NCBI RefSeq assembly: GCF_000512585.2
Contig: NC_089247.1
Span: forward strand, 1,426,001 to 1,490,000
Direction: 5' to 3'
Source: Kwoniella bestiolae CBS 10118
Lineage: Eukaryota; Basidiomycota; Tremellomycetes; Tremellales; Cryptococcaceae
DNA: 64,000 nucleotides
Part shown: positions 13,694-27,333 of the stretch, piece by piece
How the letters are laid out: the number at the start of each line of letters is the position of its first letter
How positions within the stretch are numbered: position 1 is the first letter of the stretch
Position numbers and translations under genes: made by a program
Notes under the pieces: generated by a model
The model's database searches: none
Told to the model about the DNA's origin: nothing
Seen by the model: the letters and a program-made list of their open reading frames with translations, nothing else

Positions 13694-14093
13694 TTCGTGC
13701 TGAGCTGAGAGGGAGGTATTGGTTTGAGCTGCTAGATTGTTTATCTTCCCCACGAGCTGATAGCTTGATAGCAGCGGCTGTCATTACTGTCGAGAGATGA
13801 ATGTATGAACTTGAGATGAGAGATGGATGAGCAGAGCAGGGCAGAGCATAGCAAGAGGATGTTGTCAACACCCTTCCAGTTTCCGACGGAAGCAACTGCA
13901 CTCCTTTCCTCATCGAGGTTGCGAGTGTTGATGTCAAGATATCTTCATTTAAAAATCATATCTTACGTCGAACATCAACCAATTCTCAACTCGACTATCG
14001 ACTATCTATCACAGACCGCGAGTCAAGAGCAAACGTGACACCTAAACAGACATCTACGTCACAAACGATCACCACTGGCAAAGCACATCCACG
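13694..14093. promoter_or_regulatory. Divergent promoter region, PBN1-like and GPATCH11-like genes
   Basis: About 400 bp between two start codons on opposite strands. No specific motif recognised. Confidence 0.5.
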
Positions 14094-15622
14094 ATGTCAG
14101 ACTCAGAAGACGACTTCATGTCCGACAAATACCTACTCGACCTGCCTTCCTCCTCCACCTCAACCTCCAAAAGTAAGAAAACGTATACCGAGCAGCGGAA
14201 TCTCAATTCCCTCAAATCGCTGAGGAAGGGTCAGGCGAAGAACCAGATCCCTCTCAGACAACTGGAAGAACAGCGGAGGAAAGAGGGTTTATCAACGAGT
14301 CTATTTGACCAGCCAAATGAAGGTGGAGAGAAGAATGTAGGTATGGGACTGATGCAGAGGATGGGTTGGAACGTCGGTGAATCACTTGGCAAGCGTTCTT
14401 CCCCTCCTCCATCCTCTTCTTCCTCGTTAAAAATAGGTGGAGGAGGTAAGAGACCAAAGTTCTTACCTGGAGATGAACTTGAAGAGGGGGAACCAAAACG
14501 AGGAGGATTAGGATCAGGATCGGTATCAAATACTGCGAAGAGGACCGAACCGATAAGGATATCAATGTGGTCTGGACGTAAAGGCTTATCTGCGAGATCA
14601 CCATCACCACCACCTCTACCTAAGAACACTTCTGGGAGGGACCCTGATGCGTTAGATCCTGAGAAACTCAGGAGGCTGAATCGCGAGACAGAGGGGTTTA
14701 GGGAAAGGCAGAGAGCAGAGTACGGTGAGAAAGAGAGGGAAAGGAAGGGGAGAGCGGGGAGAGAAAAGTTGAGGGAGTTTGATCGGGAGAAGGGAGTCAA
14801 GGTGAGTTGAATTACCTTTGATGATATTGTGGGTTGTGAAGCGCCGAGAGCATTAGAGGAGGTAAAGCAGTATGAACTATTCGCATGATCAATTACGACC
14901 ACTATCATCTTCCTTCCTATCTCATCCAAGCTAACAAATGTCAACACAGTTTCACCCTCTCCACATCCTCCCCTTCTCACCACTAACCACCGTTCCCCGA
15001 CCCTTACTCCGCCTCATATATCCCTCACAGGTAGTGTCGCCCTCCCCCTCCCCTCCGCCCGGAAACGGAGTGGTAGAGGGCTACGAGAAAGAAAGTAACC
15101 TGAGTGCAGCCGAGAAGATGAGAGAACAAATCAGGAGGGATATGCTTTCAACGCTTAAATCGGAAGATGACGATGACGACGGGGAAGAGGGTGTGGTGAG
15201 ATTTGGTGTGATAGGTGATGAGAGCAGAGAAGAGTTAGAGGGAGGTAAGAAGTTGCAGAAAGCGGAAGATGACGAGTATGAAGGTGTGGATTGGGAGGAG
15301 CATGTGAATGGGGCGAAGAGGGTGTTAAGTATGGACGTGAGTGATATCTATCATATAGTCTGATCAATTCCTTCCTGGACGAACATCTCACTGGTTGAAT
15401 TTTTGTGCTCAACCCTCTTGTAATGCTTCGATGGCGGTGGAATATGCGATATCCGAGCTGACATTCTACGCTCTCACTTAGCCATCAACATACCTTCAAT
15501 TCGTAGTCGACCAACTCCGTACCGAGCACTTGTACTGCTTCTGGTGTTCCTACAAATACGGTTCCTTCGAAGAGATGGATGGACCAGGTGGATGTCCAGG
15601 TGAAGAGGAGGATGATCATTAG
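14094..15622 (+). CDS. G-patch protein, GPATCH11/CCDC75-like
   Basis: Exons: 14094-14801, 14950-15336 and 15482-15622; 411 aa. It starts MSDSEDDFMSDKYL, followed by a basic stretch and the G-patch core VGMGLMQRMGWNVGESLGK. Further on there is a strongly basic helical region (REKLREFDREKG) and, in the last exon, a compact Cys-rich ending: LRTEHLYCFWCSYKYG followed by GGCPGEEEDDH. The G-patch plus this C-terminal domain (known as DUF4187) is the GPATCH11 architecture; such proteins are thought to activate a DEAH helicase. The acceptor of intron 1 is uncertain: 14949 has a good CTAAC branch site, but 15029 would keep the same frame and drop a pyrimidine-rich 27-codon stretch. Confidence 0.85.
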
Positions 15623-16118
15623 TGTGCTTCTGTGTTGTATCAATTATAATGCAACTCATACTCATCGATCAACTCGATCACAGGGTCGACGATTGATATC
15701 AGAGCCAATCGTCAGGTTCACCTCGTGTCCTATCGTATCATATTGTATCGCAAGTGAACAGTTCACAAGTCCAATACCATAAAATGCATTTCATCTCCGG
15801 GAATCATACTATCGTACTCTACGTTAAACAAGGTATAATATATCAAATGATCAAAAAAGAAAAGAATAAATCAGTATCCATCAATCTAGAATGGCTAAAA
15901 TATCCCAATCTGACTTTAAAGAAGCAAACATTTCATCATGACGATCTGGTCAATTGATATAAAAGAGAAAAGGAAGAACATATGTATTTGAAGAAAGTGT
16001 CCGTTAAGTTGATTTGGAATGATTGAGCAGTTGCGTTTTTTTCGTGAATTGAGTTTTGGGTATATATAAAATTGATTTGCTTTTCCTCCTCCCCCTCCCC
16101 TTCGTCTTGAACCCTCGC
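15623..16118. other. Convergent 3' flanks of GPATCH11-like gene and AGS1
   Basis: 496 bp, AT-rich, presumably both 3' UTRs and polyadenylation signals. The short ORFs carry no recognisable protein. Confidence 0.6.
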
Positions 16119-19100
16119 CTAAGGCTTACTCAACTGTTCTCGTCTGAAGAAGAAGGCGTACCCTATCACGATAATAATCTGACAGACGAGACATAACCAG
16201 AACTCCCAATGGACGAATGGGTTATTTTGACCTGTGCTGATATCCCAGATTGCCAAGTTGGGGAATACGTTTCCTGGGCCGACCTTGTCGGGGGCGGTTC
16301 CTCTGTAAAGTCGAACATAATCAAGTCAGCAATGAATTCTTGTGTACGTCCATGATAGGCTTAAGGAATGCTGGATTAAGTACAGGAAAACAGGTTACTC
16401 ACCTAGCAAGCATGACAATGCACGAACCCAACAACTGAGCACCAGCCAGAGTAGCACAGACGTGCAATCTCGATAAAGTCTGAAGCAAGATCATACCCAA
16501 TCCTACACCCTGGATAGCATCGAGGACACCCAACCAGAGCCAAAGACAGGTACCGATGTATGGTCCGGCGACTCCACCCCATGGGACGTAGAGACCCATT
16601 CCGGATGTACCCCACCACATCTGACACCATCTTGGACAACCGAGACCGATCGCGAAGACTGGTAAGAGCCATGAGTGGACTTTGGAGTATTCTAAGGAAT
16701 TGCACAAAATGTCAGCGAGATGTAAGTTAGACGGGTGGTGGGTGGAAGAGAGAGGGGGAAGGAGAAGCCAAACTCACTAATCAGGATACCCATGAATAAT
16801 CCCCAGATACCAATAAAGAAGATGATAATCATAATGACCACCGCCCATCTAGCGACATCCGAAGCGTTCCAGAGGTACTGCCAGTTCCTACCGTACGGTC
16901 CAGACAACCAGTAATTCCTCAGAATCTCAGAAACCAAGAACCAAATGACCAGTTTCCTTCTGAACAGCGTCTTGAAGAAGTTGGGTACATAAGGTGGGAT
17001 CTGTCTGTAGTATTCTGGCATGCCCGCCCACATGAGGTACGCGAAGATGGCAGAGATGACAGCGAGGGGCCAGGTGATGTAAAGGATGATTCGAGATGGA
17101 ACGTATTTGGTAGGGTCGGTACCGTTCAGGGTGTATCCCCAGTACCACAAGGCTGAAACCCAGATTTGTTGAAGACCTTGGACGATACATGCTCGAGTCA
17201 CCCAAACTTCCGTGGCGGCACCTGCTTCTTCACCAAAGTTGAGACCGAAGAAGAGGAAACCTGCTGAAGATGCGATGGCGTAGAACCAGGTTGCGATTCG
17301 GGTGATGGTCACTCGTGGACCGAGGAGAGCGCCGTGGAGTGATGGAAGACCGATGAGGAAGAACGCCACGGCGAAGCTGAGCACAAGTGTCAGTCTAAGT
17401 ACGTTCTAGAAGGAAACACGGCGACTCACGTAGCCCAAGGGATACTCAAACACCAGACCGAAGGCTTCATCCTGAACAGAGTGTACCAAGCGAGCGTGGC
17501 GACGACGAAGATCGAACAGATAATGTACAAATCGACTTCTTTCTGAACATTGGATCCACCAAGTAAACTCAATTGGAAGGAGGTCTAGGCGTATACGAGC
17601 TCGTCAGAATTCGTTCTTTCTTCGTTTTTAAAGCAAGAATCACTCACAGCAGACAACAATTGACCAAGAGAGATGATGATAGAATACAATGGCCAACCGG
17701 CGATTTGCCTACCCATGAAGATTTGAAGTCTCGTCATGTGCGCATCAGAAGGTCCGGGGTCGTCATACATGTCACCGCCATTTCCACCGTAGTGATCCAT
17801 GTGGTCGTCATGTCCATGTCCAGAGTTGGAGTAAGGGGCTATTGAGGAATCACGACGATTATCTAAAAGCGTCAGGGAGTCAAGCCTAAACTTTATGATA
17901 TATTACGATCGCACTCACACTCAGGTCTGAATCCGTCGATCATACTGGGTGCTCTGGATTGGATGAACGAGTCTCGAGAAGATCGCAATGACATAGCTAA
18001 TGGTGGCAAACATCAGTGAACCGCGTGATAACCCCATAGACGACGAAAGACTCACCAGAAATCTTTTCCTTCTTGATCTCATCGAAGAAGGCCTTTTCAC
18101 TCTTGATCAAGAACTTCTCAATACACAAATCACCCTTTGAGTTGTCCGCAGAGAGATCCCTGAGTTTCTGAACGAAACTCTGAGCAACTTCACCATCGGA
18201 ATCAGTGAAAGTCTCCATAGCCTTGTTAAGTGGTGAAGAACCCTTTTCATCGACAATAGAAGAGATGGAGTCGAAAGAAGATACTCTAGAGTGCATAGTG
18301 AATGGTCGCGAGGGTGTTCCAGCGTCCATGGATTGTCGATTGTCGAAGTAAGGATCAGGAGCATTCTTACCGCCATTGTTTCGGGCGAATTGCTTGTTCG
18401 CAGCAGCCAAGAAGTTATCGTATGACTGAGCAGCAGATTGACCGCCGCCTCTTCCTCCAGAAGTAGCAGAACCAACGACAGTAGTATCGCCGTGGTCTGA
18501 GCTACCTTGAGAGGAAGGTGCATCTTCATCATCGTATCCGTAGAATTTAGGTTTACCACCACGAGATTGTCGTTTATCCTGATCTTCGTAGTACAATGGC
18601 GAGGCATTAGGATCTTCATCGTAGAACGATTCAGCTGACTGTCTGTTGGCATTCTTGTCGAATCGCTTGTGATAGTTTGCACCGCCAGCACCGAGTAAAC
18701 CGTTGTTCGAGCTAGCCATAGGAGTGTTGGGATCGAAGTAACCTGGGTTGTCCCCACCAGTTAAAGGCGAATGACCTGGCATAGGAGAGTTGGGAGCGGT
18801 AGAATCGGGAGTGGCAGATCGACCCCATTCTCCTCGAGCAAGCGAAGTTACCGAACCGTTATCACCTTGAGCGTAGAAACCGTTGACAGAAGCATCGACC
18901 ATATCATAACCCCAAGCATTTTCACCGGCGAGCTGTCGAGAGGTAGCAATACTTCGTTTTTGGAAATCTTCCAATCGCTGACGCCATTCTACCACAGGGA
19001 AACGTTGCACAGCAGATCGAGCTCTGAGAATAGCACGTTCTTCTTCGGTAGATTTGAGAGCGAGTTTGATCGTCTTGGTCAATTGAGAAAGCATGTGCTG

Positions 19101-22100
19101 CGTCGCACTAGATTCGACAGGGAACCACCAACCGGGCATAAGACCAAGACCACCGAGACGAGCTCCGACACCTAAAGCACCTTTTCTACCGAACTCGACA
19201 GCGACTAAACCGAAAGGCTCATCTCGAGATGGGATAAGAGCGAAATCGGCACCACTGAACAAATATGGGGGAAGCGAGGTGAATTCGGGTTTAGAGAAGA
19301 CTCGATCGGGGTACATTTCCATAAGACGAGAAAGCTTTTCAGCGGCGAATCGACCATACAGATCAATGACGGGACCGACACAGATGAGTTGAATCTTGGG
19401 CTTCTTCTCGAGAAGACTTGGCATAACATCTGCGATGAGATCCACACCTTTTTGCTTGGACCATCGACCGACGAACACGAACAGATCAGAGTTGGGATCT
19501 TGCTTGATACCAGCCCACTCTTGGGCTTGCCTCTTGAATTCAGGTCGTTTGGATTCAGCTTCCGTGTCAACTTCAATTTTGTCTACAGCAAGAGGTTGTT
19601 CGTCAAGCGCAGCGATATCGGTAGGATCGGGGTTAGGCAAGGAGTCGATGTTTCGTAGAGTCCAAAGAGCAGGGTATCGAGCCCATGATCGTTTACCATA
19701 TTTGTCAGATACACCAGCTACACCGACCGATTTTTGGTGGTGAGAGATGAAACTGGCAGCGGCGTGGAGCAAGTTGAAGGTGTTACCGAATTGGACGTAT
19801 TTGCTGCAGACTTCTTTAGGAATGTTGAAAGCGGCGCAAACCTCTTTCATCTCATCCTTGGTTCGAAGAGGCCACAAACCTTGGAATTCGGCATTGTGCA
19901 GAGACAAACAGGTAGGTACAACCTTGGGAAGCAAGTAGAGAGGAGCCAAAGCACCGTGATAATCGTTGATGTGGTAGATATCAATGATAGGGTATCGTCG
20001 GATCGTCTCGGCAATAGCTTGATTCCAAGTAGAGTAGAAGATAGCAGAGGATAGATCGTCCATTCGTTGAGGGTAAGGATCAGCTTTGGTCTGAGCTCTG
20101 AATACGGGGGAGTCGAGAATAACGTAGGTGATGTTGTCGAGCTGATGGGTTTCGACTTCGATCAAATAAGGTTCACCGAAAATGATGACTTCAATGGGTT
20201 CGGCGTATTCTCCTTGAGGATATTCGAGGTCCTGTACTTTAGGAACAACCCAGATCAAATCGACATCGCTCATAGCTTTACCCATCAAAGTCGACATCAC
20301 ACCCAGACCACCAATCTTGACCTTGAGTTTCCAATCGATGATCTCGTATTCGAGGGTAGCAATAAGAACCTTTCTTCGTTTGTTTTGATCCTCAGGCCAA
20401 CCGATAATCTTGTGAGGGGTCTTTGAGCTCTTTTCGTTGAGGGCGACGATCCCGCCTTTCTCATTGAGCTCGCCTTTCTTTTCGCCGTGTCCACCGACAA
20501 TAGGGAAGTAAGAGGTTTCTTTGGCACCCGCTTTGGGTTTAAGACCCCACTTGTTGACTTTGATAGAGTAGAAGGAGTATCTGAAAGCGAGAGCAGCTGC
20601 GAAAGCAGTGATGGCGGGGATGATGAGGAGCAGGGCGAAAGCCACAGTAGTAACAGTCTCGGTACCGATGGGTTCAGTACTCCATTCACCAGTCTTGTCG
20701 TTGACGTAGAGGTTCCAAGCGAGATGAGGTGCAGGAGGAACTGACATGTTGAGATAGTTGGCAGTTTGAGAGTTGGGCGGGAATCGATCGATAATTCCAT
20801 CACCGTCAACATCACCGTAGAAGTAATCGTCGTAGGCCCAGACGTTGAGCTGGATATAAGACGGCCAAGCAGCCATAATGGGCATTCGCCAAGTGTGATC
20901 ACTTTGTAGTTTGAGATGAGCCGAAGCACCGAGATCATAACCCCAAGTGTTGAAGGAACCTCTAGCCAAGATTTGAGGGTAATATCTTCGGTAATTCTCC
21001 TTCCAGTTGGCATCGGCATGGACTTGATGATTGGAAGAACCAGCAAATGCACTGTAGTATTGGACGATGACATGATCCCCGTCCCACCAGATCTTATCCT
21101 TGTCGGTGAACATGGTGGCGTTGAGGGTACTGGTAGCTTCGTAGTCTGCCCATGGGGACCAACTCTGTCCGAAATCAGCAGAGTATCTGAATTTGTCTGC
21201 ACCGGGTGCGGAGTGGTTCAAGCTGTAGGTGTCGCCAGAAACGGTGAGAAGGGTATCGCTGTAATCGGCCTGTTCGGGGTAGACCATTGGGTTTTCAGGG
21301 TTACCGATACGTACGAGGAAGTGTACAGTAGAACCGGTTGAAAGACCGTTTTGTTGGGTGGTCACATTGCCGACGGTGATTTGGTAGATACCGTCCACAG
21401 CGTTTTCAATCTGACCAGTCCATCGCCAAGATCCAGGTGCAACGGACACAAGATATGGGGTTTCTCTGTCAGCTTCATCGATAGTAGCGCAGGTACCTTG
21501 AGACAGACTTGGTGTAGCTGAGTTTCCGCCGGTGGATTGGGTCAAGGACATAGCCCTCCTCAAACTATCACAATCCATCTCGGTGTCAAATTCGATAGAG
21601 ATATCAAAGTTACCACCATTGGTAGTAGCAGCTCGGTAATCGTGTCCAGGTGAGAATTTGGTCAAAGATGGTGGAGGTTGTTTCCATTGGTCTACTGGAA
21701 CGAAAGCTTTGTATTCGAATGGTTGCAAGGTGATCTGAGGGAGACATCCTCTCCATGGTGCTTCGTTGTTGGCATAGAAGGGATCGAGGGAGTCTTGTAG
21801 CACATGAGTCTCGAATGGGTAAAGCAGGTTTCGAACGGTGTTACCAGATTGGAAGGGCGATGAGATCCAGCCGTCTGATTTACAGTCAAATTCGTAGGTC
21901 TTGGTGTAGTTCTCATTGGTGTAGATAAGCCAGACAGCTTGTTCGAGGGTACCATTGGTTGTGAAAGAACCGGTGCCTTGCTGGTGAGGTAAGGGTGCAC
22001 GAGTGACCGTCCACATACCCAATTCGGTTTGCGTTTGGTTGGAACCAGGGAGCTGGATGAAGTTGGTCCAATTACCTCGAATGACCAGACCGAAGCCATC

Positions 22101-24204
22101 TTGAAGGGATGGGAATTCGGTACGAAGCCAGAACATGTTCCTGATACCTCTGAAAGGTTCGGCGGTAGCGTCGAAGTGATCGAGCGAATTCCAATCGTCT
22201 TCACAACCGGTCAGGACTTTGTCGTAAGGCATATTATAGTATTGACTCGAACCAAGCTTGTAACAACCGTGACGTTTCCAAGCTTGGTTTGACACCATCG
22301 ATTGACGACCATACAGATAATTGGAAGCAGAGTTATCAAGCAAGTAGAACGCTTGTTCTTCACCATACCAACCGAGAGGTATACCGGGCATCAAAAGATT
22401 GGTGACGAATTGACCCAGTTGTTGTCTCTCTGTACCGTTTGTCAAACCTGGCCATCGGAACACATCCTGATTTCCGGTACCGTACATGTGTCTAGGATCG
22501 AACTCGTTGGTTTGGGAATTGAGGAACTCGTTGGATCGCACCATTTGGTTCCAGGCATAGACAAAATTGACGTCGACATCGTAAGCTACTTGCAAGTTAC
22601 CATCCATTCCCAAGAATCGACAGAGAGATCGGTAGATGGAGTAATGGAAAGCGGCCGAGTCGACGGCGATTTGACCTTGGTCACGCAAGAAATATTGGCC
22701 TTGATCTTGGGTCATGTTGACAGCAGAGTCGAAATCGGGAGGTAAGTTGGTGGAAGTTCTTCCTCGACCGATGTAGACAGCACCGAAGGAGTCACCACCG
22801 GTAATTTCACCGGGAATGAAGAAATTGTTCTTTCCTACAGCTGCCGCACATTCCTTTGTGTGGTTGGACCAGATGGCGAGGGCGTCGACAGTGACTTGAG
22901 TGGCTTTGTCGATACGGATACCATCGACGTCAAGAGCTTGAATGGTGAGACAACTGAATTGTTTGATCTTGTCCATGGTTTGAGGTCTCCATTCTCTCAG
23001 ACGATCTTGCACGGAAGCGAACTTTGCCAGTTGTCGTTGCCAATCGGGGCTGAACGTGGAGCGTAAGCCAAAGTAGATAAGGTGAGGAGACTTTGATACT
23101 CACAACACACCGAACGCTTCGATATCTCCATACTGGTCAAAGTCACTAGCGTAACAACCAACCTTTCCTGGATCGTAAATCGATCCGTCGTCTTCGTAGA
23201 AGGTAGGGAATGTACAGGAGTCGTTGTAGGTGTTGGTGAACTTGAAATCTGGATACTCTTGGAAACCCCATGGAGCGTAGTCAGGTAACTTCCATTGAGC
23301 GGTGTGTTCGTCAAGAGAGAAAGGTGTGGACACATTGAGGTAGCTGGGGGCGAAAGGATCAGCCTGAGCTCAACCAAAATTGTGACTATCAACAGTACCT
23401 ACCCCTCAAAACCGACCAAATCACCCATAGTACCAACAGTGAAATCCAAGATGATGTACATTCCTCTTCTGTGCATCTCATCGATGAGTTTGACCCAATC
23501 GTCGAGTGTACCATAATGAGGATCCAAAAGCGAGAAATCAATAGCCGAATAACCTATCGCGGTGTATCAGTATGGGGTTTGGCCAGACAGTGAAAGACGT
23601 GACTTACCATCCGCCTGCCAAGGCATGTTCAAGAAGTTGGTACCAGCGATATAGATCGCTTTGTAACCCATTGCCTGTAAATAATCCAAACCACGAGCAT
23701 CCATCAAACCTGGAGCATCACCACCCGATCTCAGTTGAGTTTCCTTGATATCATATTCATATTTGAGACCGTAGAAATCATTGTTGTCGGGTGCACCATC
23801 AATCCATTTGTCAAGAAGCAGTGTATATGTTGGTAAAGACTGTCGGAGCCAATTCACTGTCAGTGAGATCGCTCTAATGACAATATCATGTGTGTATAGC
23901 ACTTACACGCCAGTTCCCCGGTGAGGGTGTATACGTCTTATTTGTTCTTTCAGTTGTATACTGCAGCACATCATCACCGGCGTCTGTTGTAGGGGAAAAC
24001 GAATCCCTCACATTAGCTCCGCACCAGAACGTAATCGATTGAAACGAGAGACATACCTTTATTCTTATTGATGTTCCATGGATCTAGCGTCTCGTTATAC
24101 GGCAGACCGGTCACATATAATGCGGTGGCCAGAAGTGTGAAGAGGAGGGGTAAGGGTGATATCGGTGAGCGTCGTGAAGATGAAGAGGGAAGTGATAAGA
24201 ACAT
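16119..24204 (-). CDS. AGS1: Cell-wall alpha-1,3-glucan synthase
   Basis: Plasma-membrane enzyme that makes alpha-1,3-glucan; in Cryptococcus this polymer anchors the capsule. Exons (minus): 24057-24204, 23907-23983, 23608-23839, 23403-23553, 23104-23343, 18056-23049, 17919-17996, 17648-17862, 17430-17584, 16778-17376, 16403-16691 and 16119-16302; 2,453 aa. Parts in order: signal peptide (MFLSLPSSSSRRSPISPLPL); extracellular alpha-amylase-like domain up to about residue 600 (VPIDQW-type end, seen as FVPVDQWKQPPPSL); a membrane segment near 1081-1103; cytosolic GT5 starch/glycogen-synthase-like domain about 1170-1690 with KIGGLGVMSTLMGKAM and PSRDEPFGLVAVEFG; a Ser-rich linker; and a C-terminal multispanning domain of about 400 residues. 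Length fits the family (about 2,400). One 5-kb exon is flanked by small exons on both sides. Confidence 0.96.
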
Positions 24205-27200
24205 GATGGGAATCGTGATTGAGCGGAAGAAGTCGTGAATATCGTGATGTCGCGAGAGGGGGTGATCCCCTTTGAGGGTGAGGGGGATGTGATGAGTGTT
24301 GTGCTCGCTAGCCTAGAACCTGCTTGGCTCGATGAGAGTATACGATTGATAGGTAGGTGATAGAAAGGAAAAGAGGTGGATGATCCAAGCGATTTGGGTT
24401 GGGTTTGGTATCCTCGCCCCAATTGAAAATCAACGCGCCTCGAACGACTTTCTCCTTGATTGGGTTATTCCCACTTGTCAACAATCTAATGCAGCAGTGA
24501 CGAGGTGGTGATGAGCAGTACGATGGTGGTGATGATGATTATGAATGAGGATGGAAAGGAATTGATGGAAAAAGTGAATAAGAATATAATGTAGTGTAGT
24601 ATAACGATATGTACTGTATGAATAGGGAGTATGTCTTGTCTGATGGGATATCACTGTATCACTCACTGTAAAGTGTATGAGGGTCGCGCACCCAGGCAGT
24701 CGGGTTCAAAAAAGTAACACAAGACACAGCGTAAGAGCAGAGAGTAATATGTCAAATTACAAAAACCAAATAGAATCGTAATGAACCCAGATCGGAGTTG
24801 TAATTGGGTCAAGCTATGTGACTAGAGTGTGGCGGAGTATTGAGTACAAGTAACAACGCGCTTCTTTTTGTTTCCTACCCTGCATCGCTGTCTCTGCTGT
24901 TTTACCCTCCGTGTTTGACAAAATACATTTTTACCCTGAATTCCCATACTGGGTGCTTTTACTTTTCACAATGCACGGCACACCGGATTCCCCTCTTGCA
25001 CCCTCAGAATGCCGACAAGGTTGAGGCTAGGCCTGAAACGCGTGTGCTGGATGACGGACGAGGCTGGACATGACATGACATGCATATTTTGACCCGAGGC
25101 AAAGGCGATGCACAATTACACAATGAAATTGCAGTGAAGACGATTACCGAGGATCGATGCACGGCAATTGACCGCTGAAAGGTTGAGTGATCGGCGTACA
25201 GCCAAAGTACAGTGCATATGTGACATACACACACAATCTCGTCTGTGTATGCAAACCAGATCTATGCGATGCGATGAGATCTAGTAATACTCGTACATGA
25301 GATGTCATCCCAATCGAGAAAGTCTCGCCTCGGGAGTACGTCTCATTCTTTGGTGTACGAACCAGTCAATTGCGAAACAGCCTGAGTGAGATCTTAGATA
25401 ACAGTCTCACCTCATGTCTATTCTCGATTGGGTATATATATACACCCACATACGTATCCGAGTGATCTGGTTGGTAGTTTAATGGAGGCATTGCGTAAAT
25501 GCACTTGCGTGGGTCAGTGCGATTAGTGGCACCTCTTTCATCGCCAAAACCAAGACATGCACGATCCTCCATGATATCCGTCCCGGCCACGCACTGTGGT
25601 GGCCAAGCTGACTCCAAGTCAGTGCAATGTGCCGAGTGTCACATATGCCTTTTGTCGTGAGCCCAAAGGGACCGTGACAGATCATGCCAAAGCAACGCCG
25701 AGACATATCTCTCTTGGCATACTACCTGACAGGCTTGGAACCCACTCCTTTCCCTGTTTTATCGACATCTTATCTCTCGAAGCACGATACCGAATTCCAA
25801 GTGGGCTAGCGCGACGCGATTCCTCGCACGATCGTACTCTATGTACCTCGCTGAATCCCAACATGTCAGCTTATCGATATGAACGCTTTTCCGAATGCTT
25901 AAGATGAAGTGATTCTACCTGAAGACTTGCACCAGAAAGGACTGATGCCGACCAGCTTCCGGCCCAGCAGAATGCATTGTAGCAGATCATGACATTATAC
26001 CAGCGTCTCATCCCATCATTTGAGCGGCTACGTCGTCCGTCTTCAAAGTTGCTGTCTAGACTTACCTGTAATGCTAACGAAGATCATCTGTGTATGAAGC
26101 GAATGAGAATATCCATGTATTCACAATCCCAGCAAGGTCCATATATTTTCTTCATGCCATTGTTGACACATCGACTGGCATTTCAATGAATATTGACAAA
26201 CCGCGAAGACTCCAGCTACATAATGGCCATGAACATGAGTTTGGAATTTCCACCGAGCACTCATGATACCTCGCTCTGCGGGTTCACCTGATCCCACGCC
26301 CTCCCCTGTCTGGTCCCCCTGCTGTGATCACCTTCAGGTCGCAAGATGATAATCCATCTCATGAGGTTCGTCAGGTCGCCGCACAGGCATCACGACTCCA
26401 ACAAATACGGATTCAACAAAACAGGATAAGTCACTAACAAGCCACTCGAAGGATGGTAATCAAAGGAAGTTTATCTGCTAGAATGATACTCGATCATGCG
26501 TGTTTTCCTTAATCACTGGACTGATACCTGCGAGTGAAGCAATGTTTGTCTCGCATTTGGCAGTTCCTCTGCACGTCTGGTACCCATTCCATGTACCTTC
26601 TCGTGTACAGCAGACTGTAGCCTGTACATCACCTACAAGGAAGCTTGACAGAGTAAGGCAACTTGTAACTGTAGGTATCAGTTGTTAGCTGCGGGAAAAG
26701 ACTGACAATTGGCGTCGTCTCGAAAGGAGATTGACCTGGTAAATGAACATCAGCAACGTCATCTTAGCAAGAAACGGGGTCTTGAATGTCACCCTAATTA
26801 ATGTTTCTACACCAGGTACACGATATCGGAAGGCGCTCATGGTTTACATTCAGTCGTCAGCTTTCACATAGACCTGCTGCACAAGATATGTATACCTGAG
26901 GCCTCAGTATACAACATCGCTTCCGCCGGATGGACTTGAACTTCCCTTCGCCAGATCTGGATAAGCTAACCCGATCTGTTGAGACGAGTTAAGTGGCTTG
27001 TGTCGAATCGTGGGATAGCCCATAGGTTATCATGGTGAAGGGGCACGGTGCGTTTTGCTCGCCCATTCGTAAATCGGGTATATCGCTCATCCCCAGCTGT
27101 TGCTACACACAACATGCTGACAATCTACCAAACTCTATCTCCTGAGTGTATGGTACACAAGGGACACTGAGCGTGGAGAAGTACGAGGATATGCGACGTA

Positions 27201-27333
27201 TCTCATGGTTTTACATGCATGCAAATGGTTGAACTGTCCACCGAACTGCACAAGACAAGAAACGTGAAATGCCCCACACAGAATCGATGCAAATATGCAT
27301 AATGCTGAGTCAGAATGCTCTGTCTACCGAGAT
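24205..27333. other. 3.1-kb gene-free region upstream of AGS1
   Basis: It lies between the AGS1 start codon and the mL38 stop codon; mL38 reads toward it, so most of it belongs to AGS1 or to an unseen element. Candidate ORFs are under about 105 codons, overlap each other on both strands and show no family signature, membrane pattern or credible intron structure. No tRNA, rRNA or transposon terminus was recognised. It may hold AGS1 promoter and 5' leader sequence, a long noncoding RNA, or decayed sequence. Confidence 0.55.

Noticed and set aside
14231..14983. 250-codon ORF on the minus strand
   Set aside because: Antisense to the G-patch gene, low complexity (Ser/Pro/Leu), no splice or domain support.
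20297..21202. 301-codon ORF on the minus strand
   Set aside because: Alternative frame inside the 5-kb exon of alpha-1,3-glucan synthase; the true frame carries the GT5 domain.
25366..25907. Several overlapping ORFs of 60-103 codons on both strands
   Set aside because: They overlap each other, have no family signature and no splice partners; not enough to call a gene.
26925..26965. tRNA-like T-arm on the minus strand (GGGAAGTTCAAGTCC)
   Set aside because: The T-stem does not pair well and no matching acceptor, D-arm or anticodon arm is found upstream.
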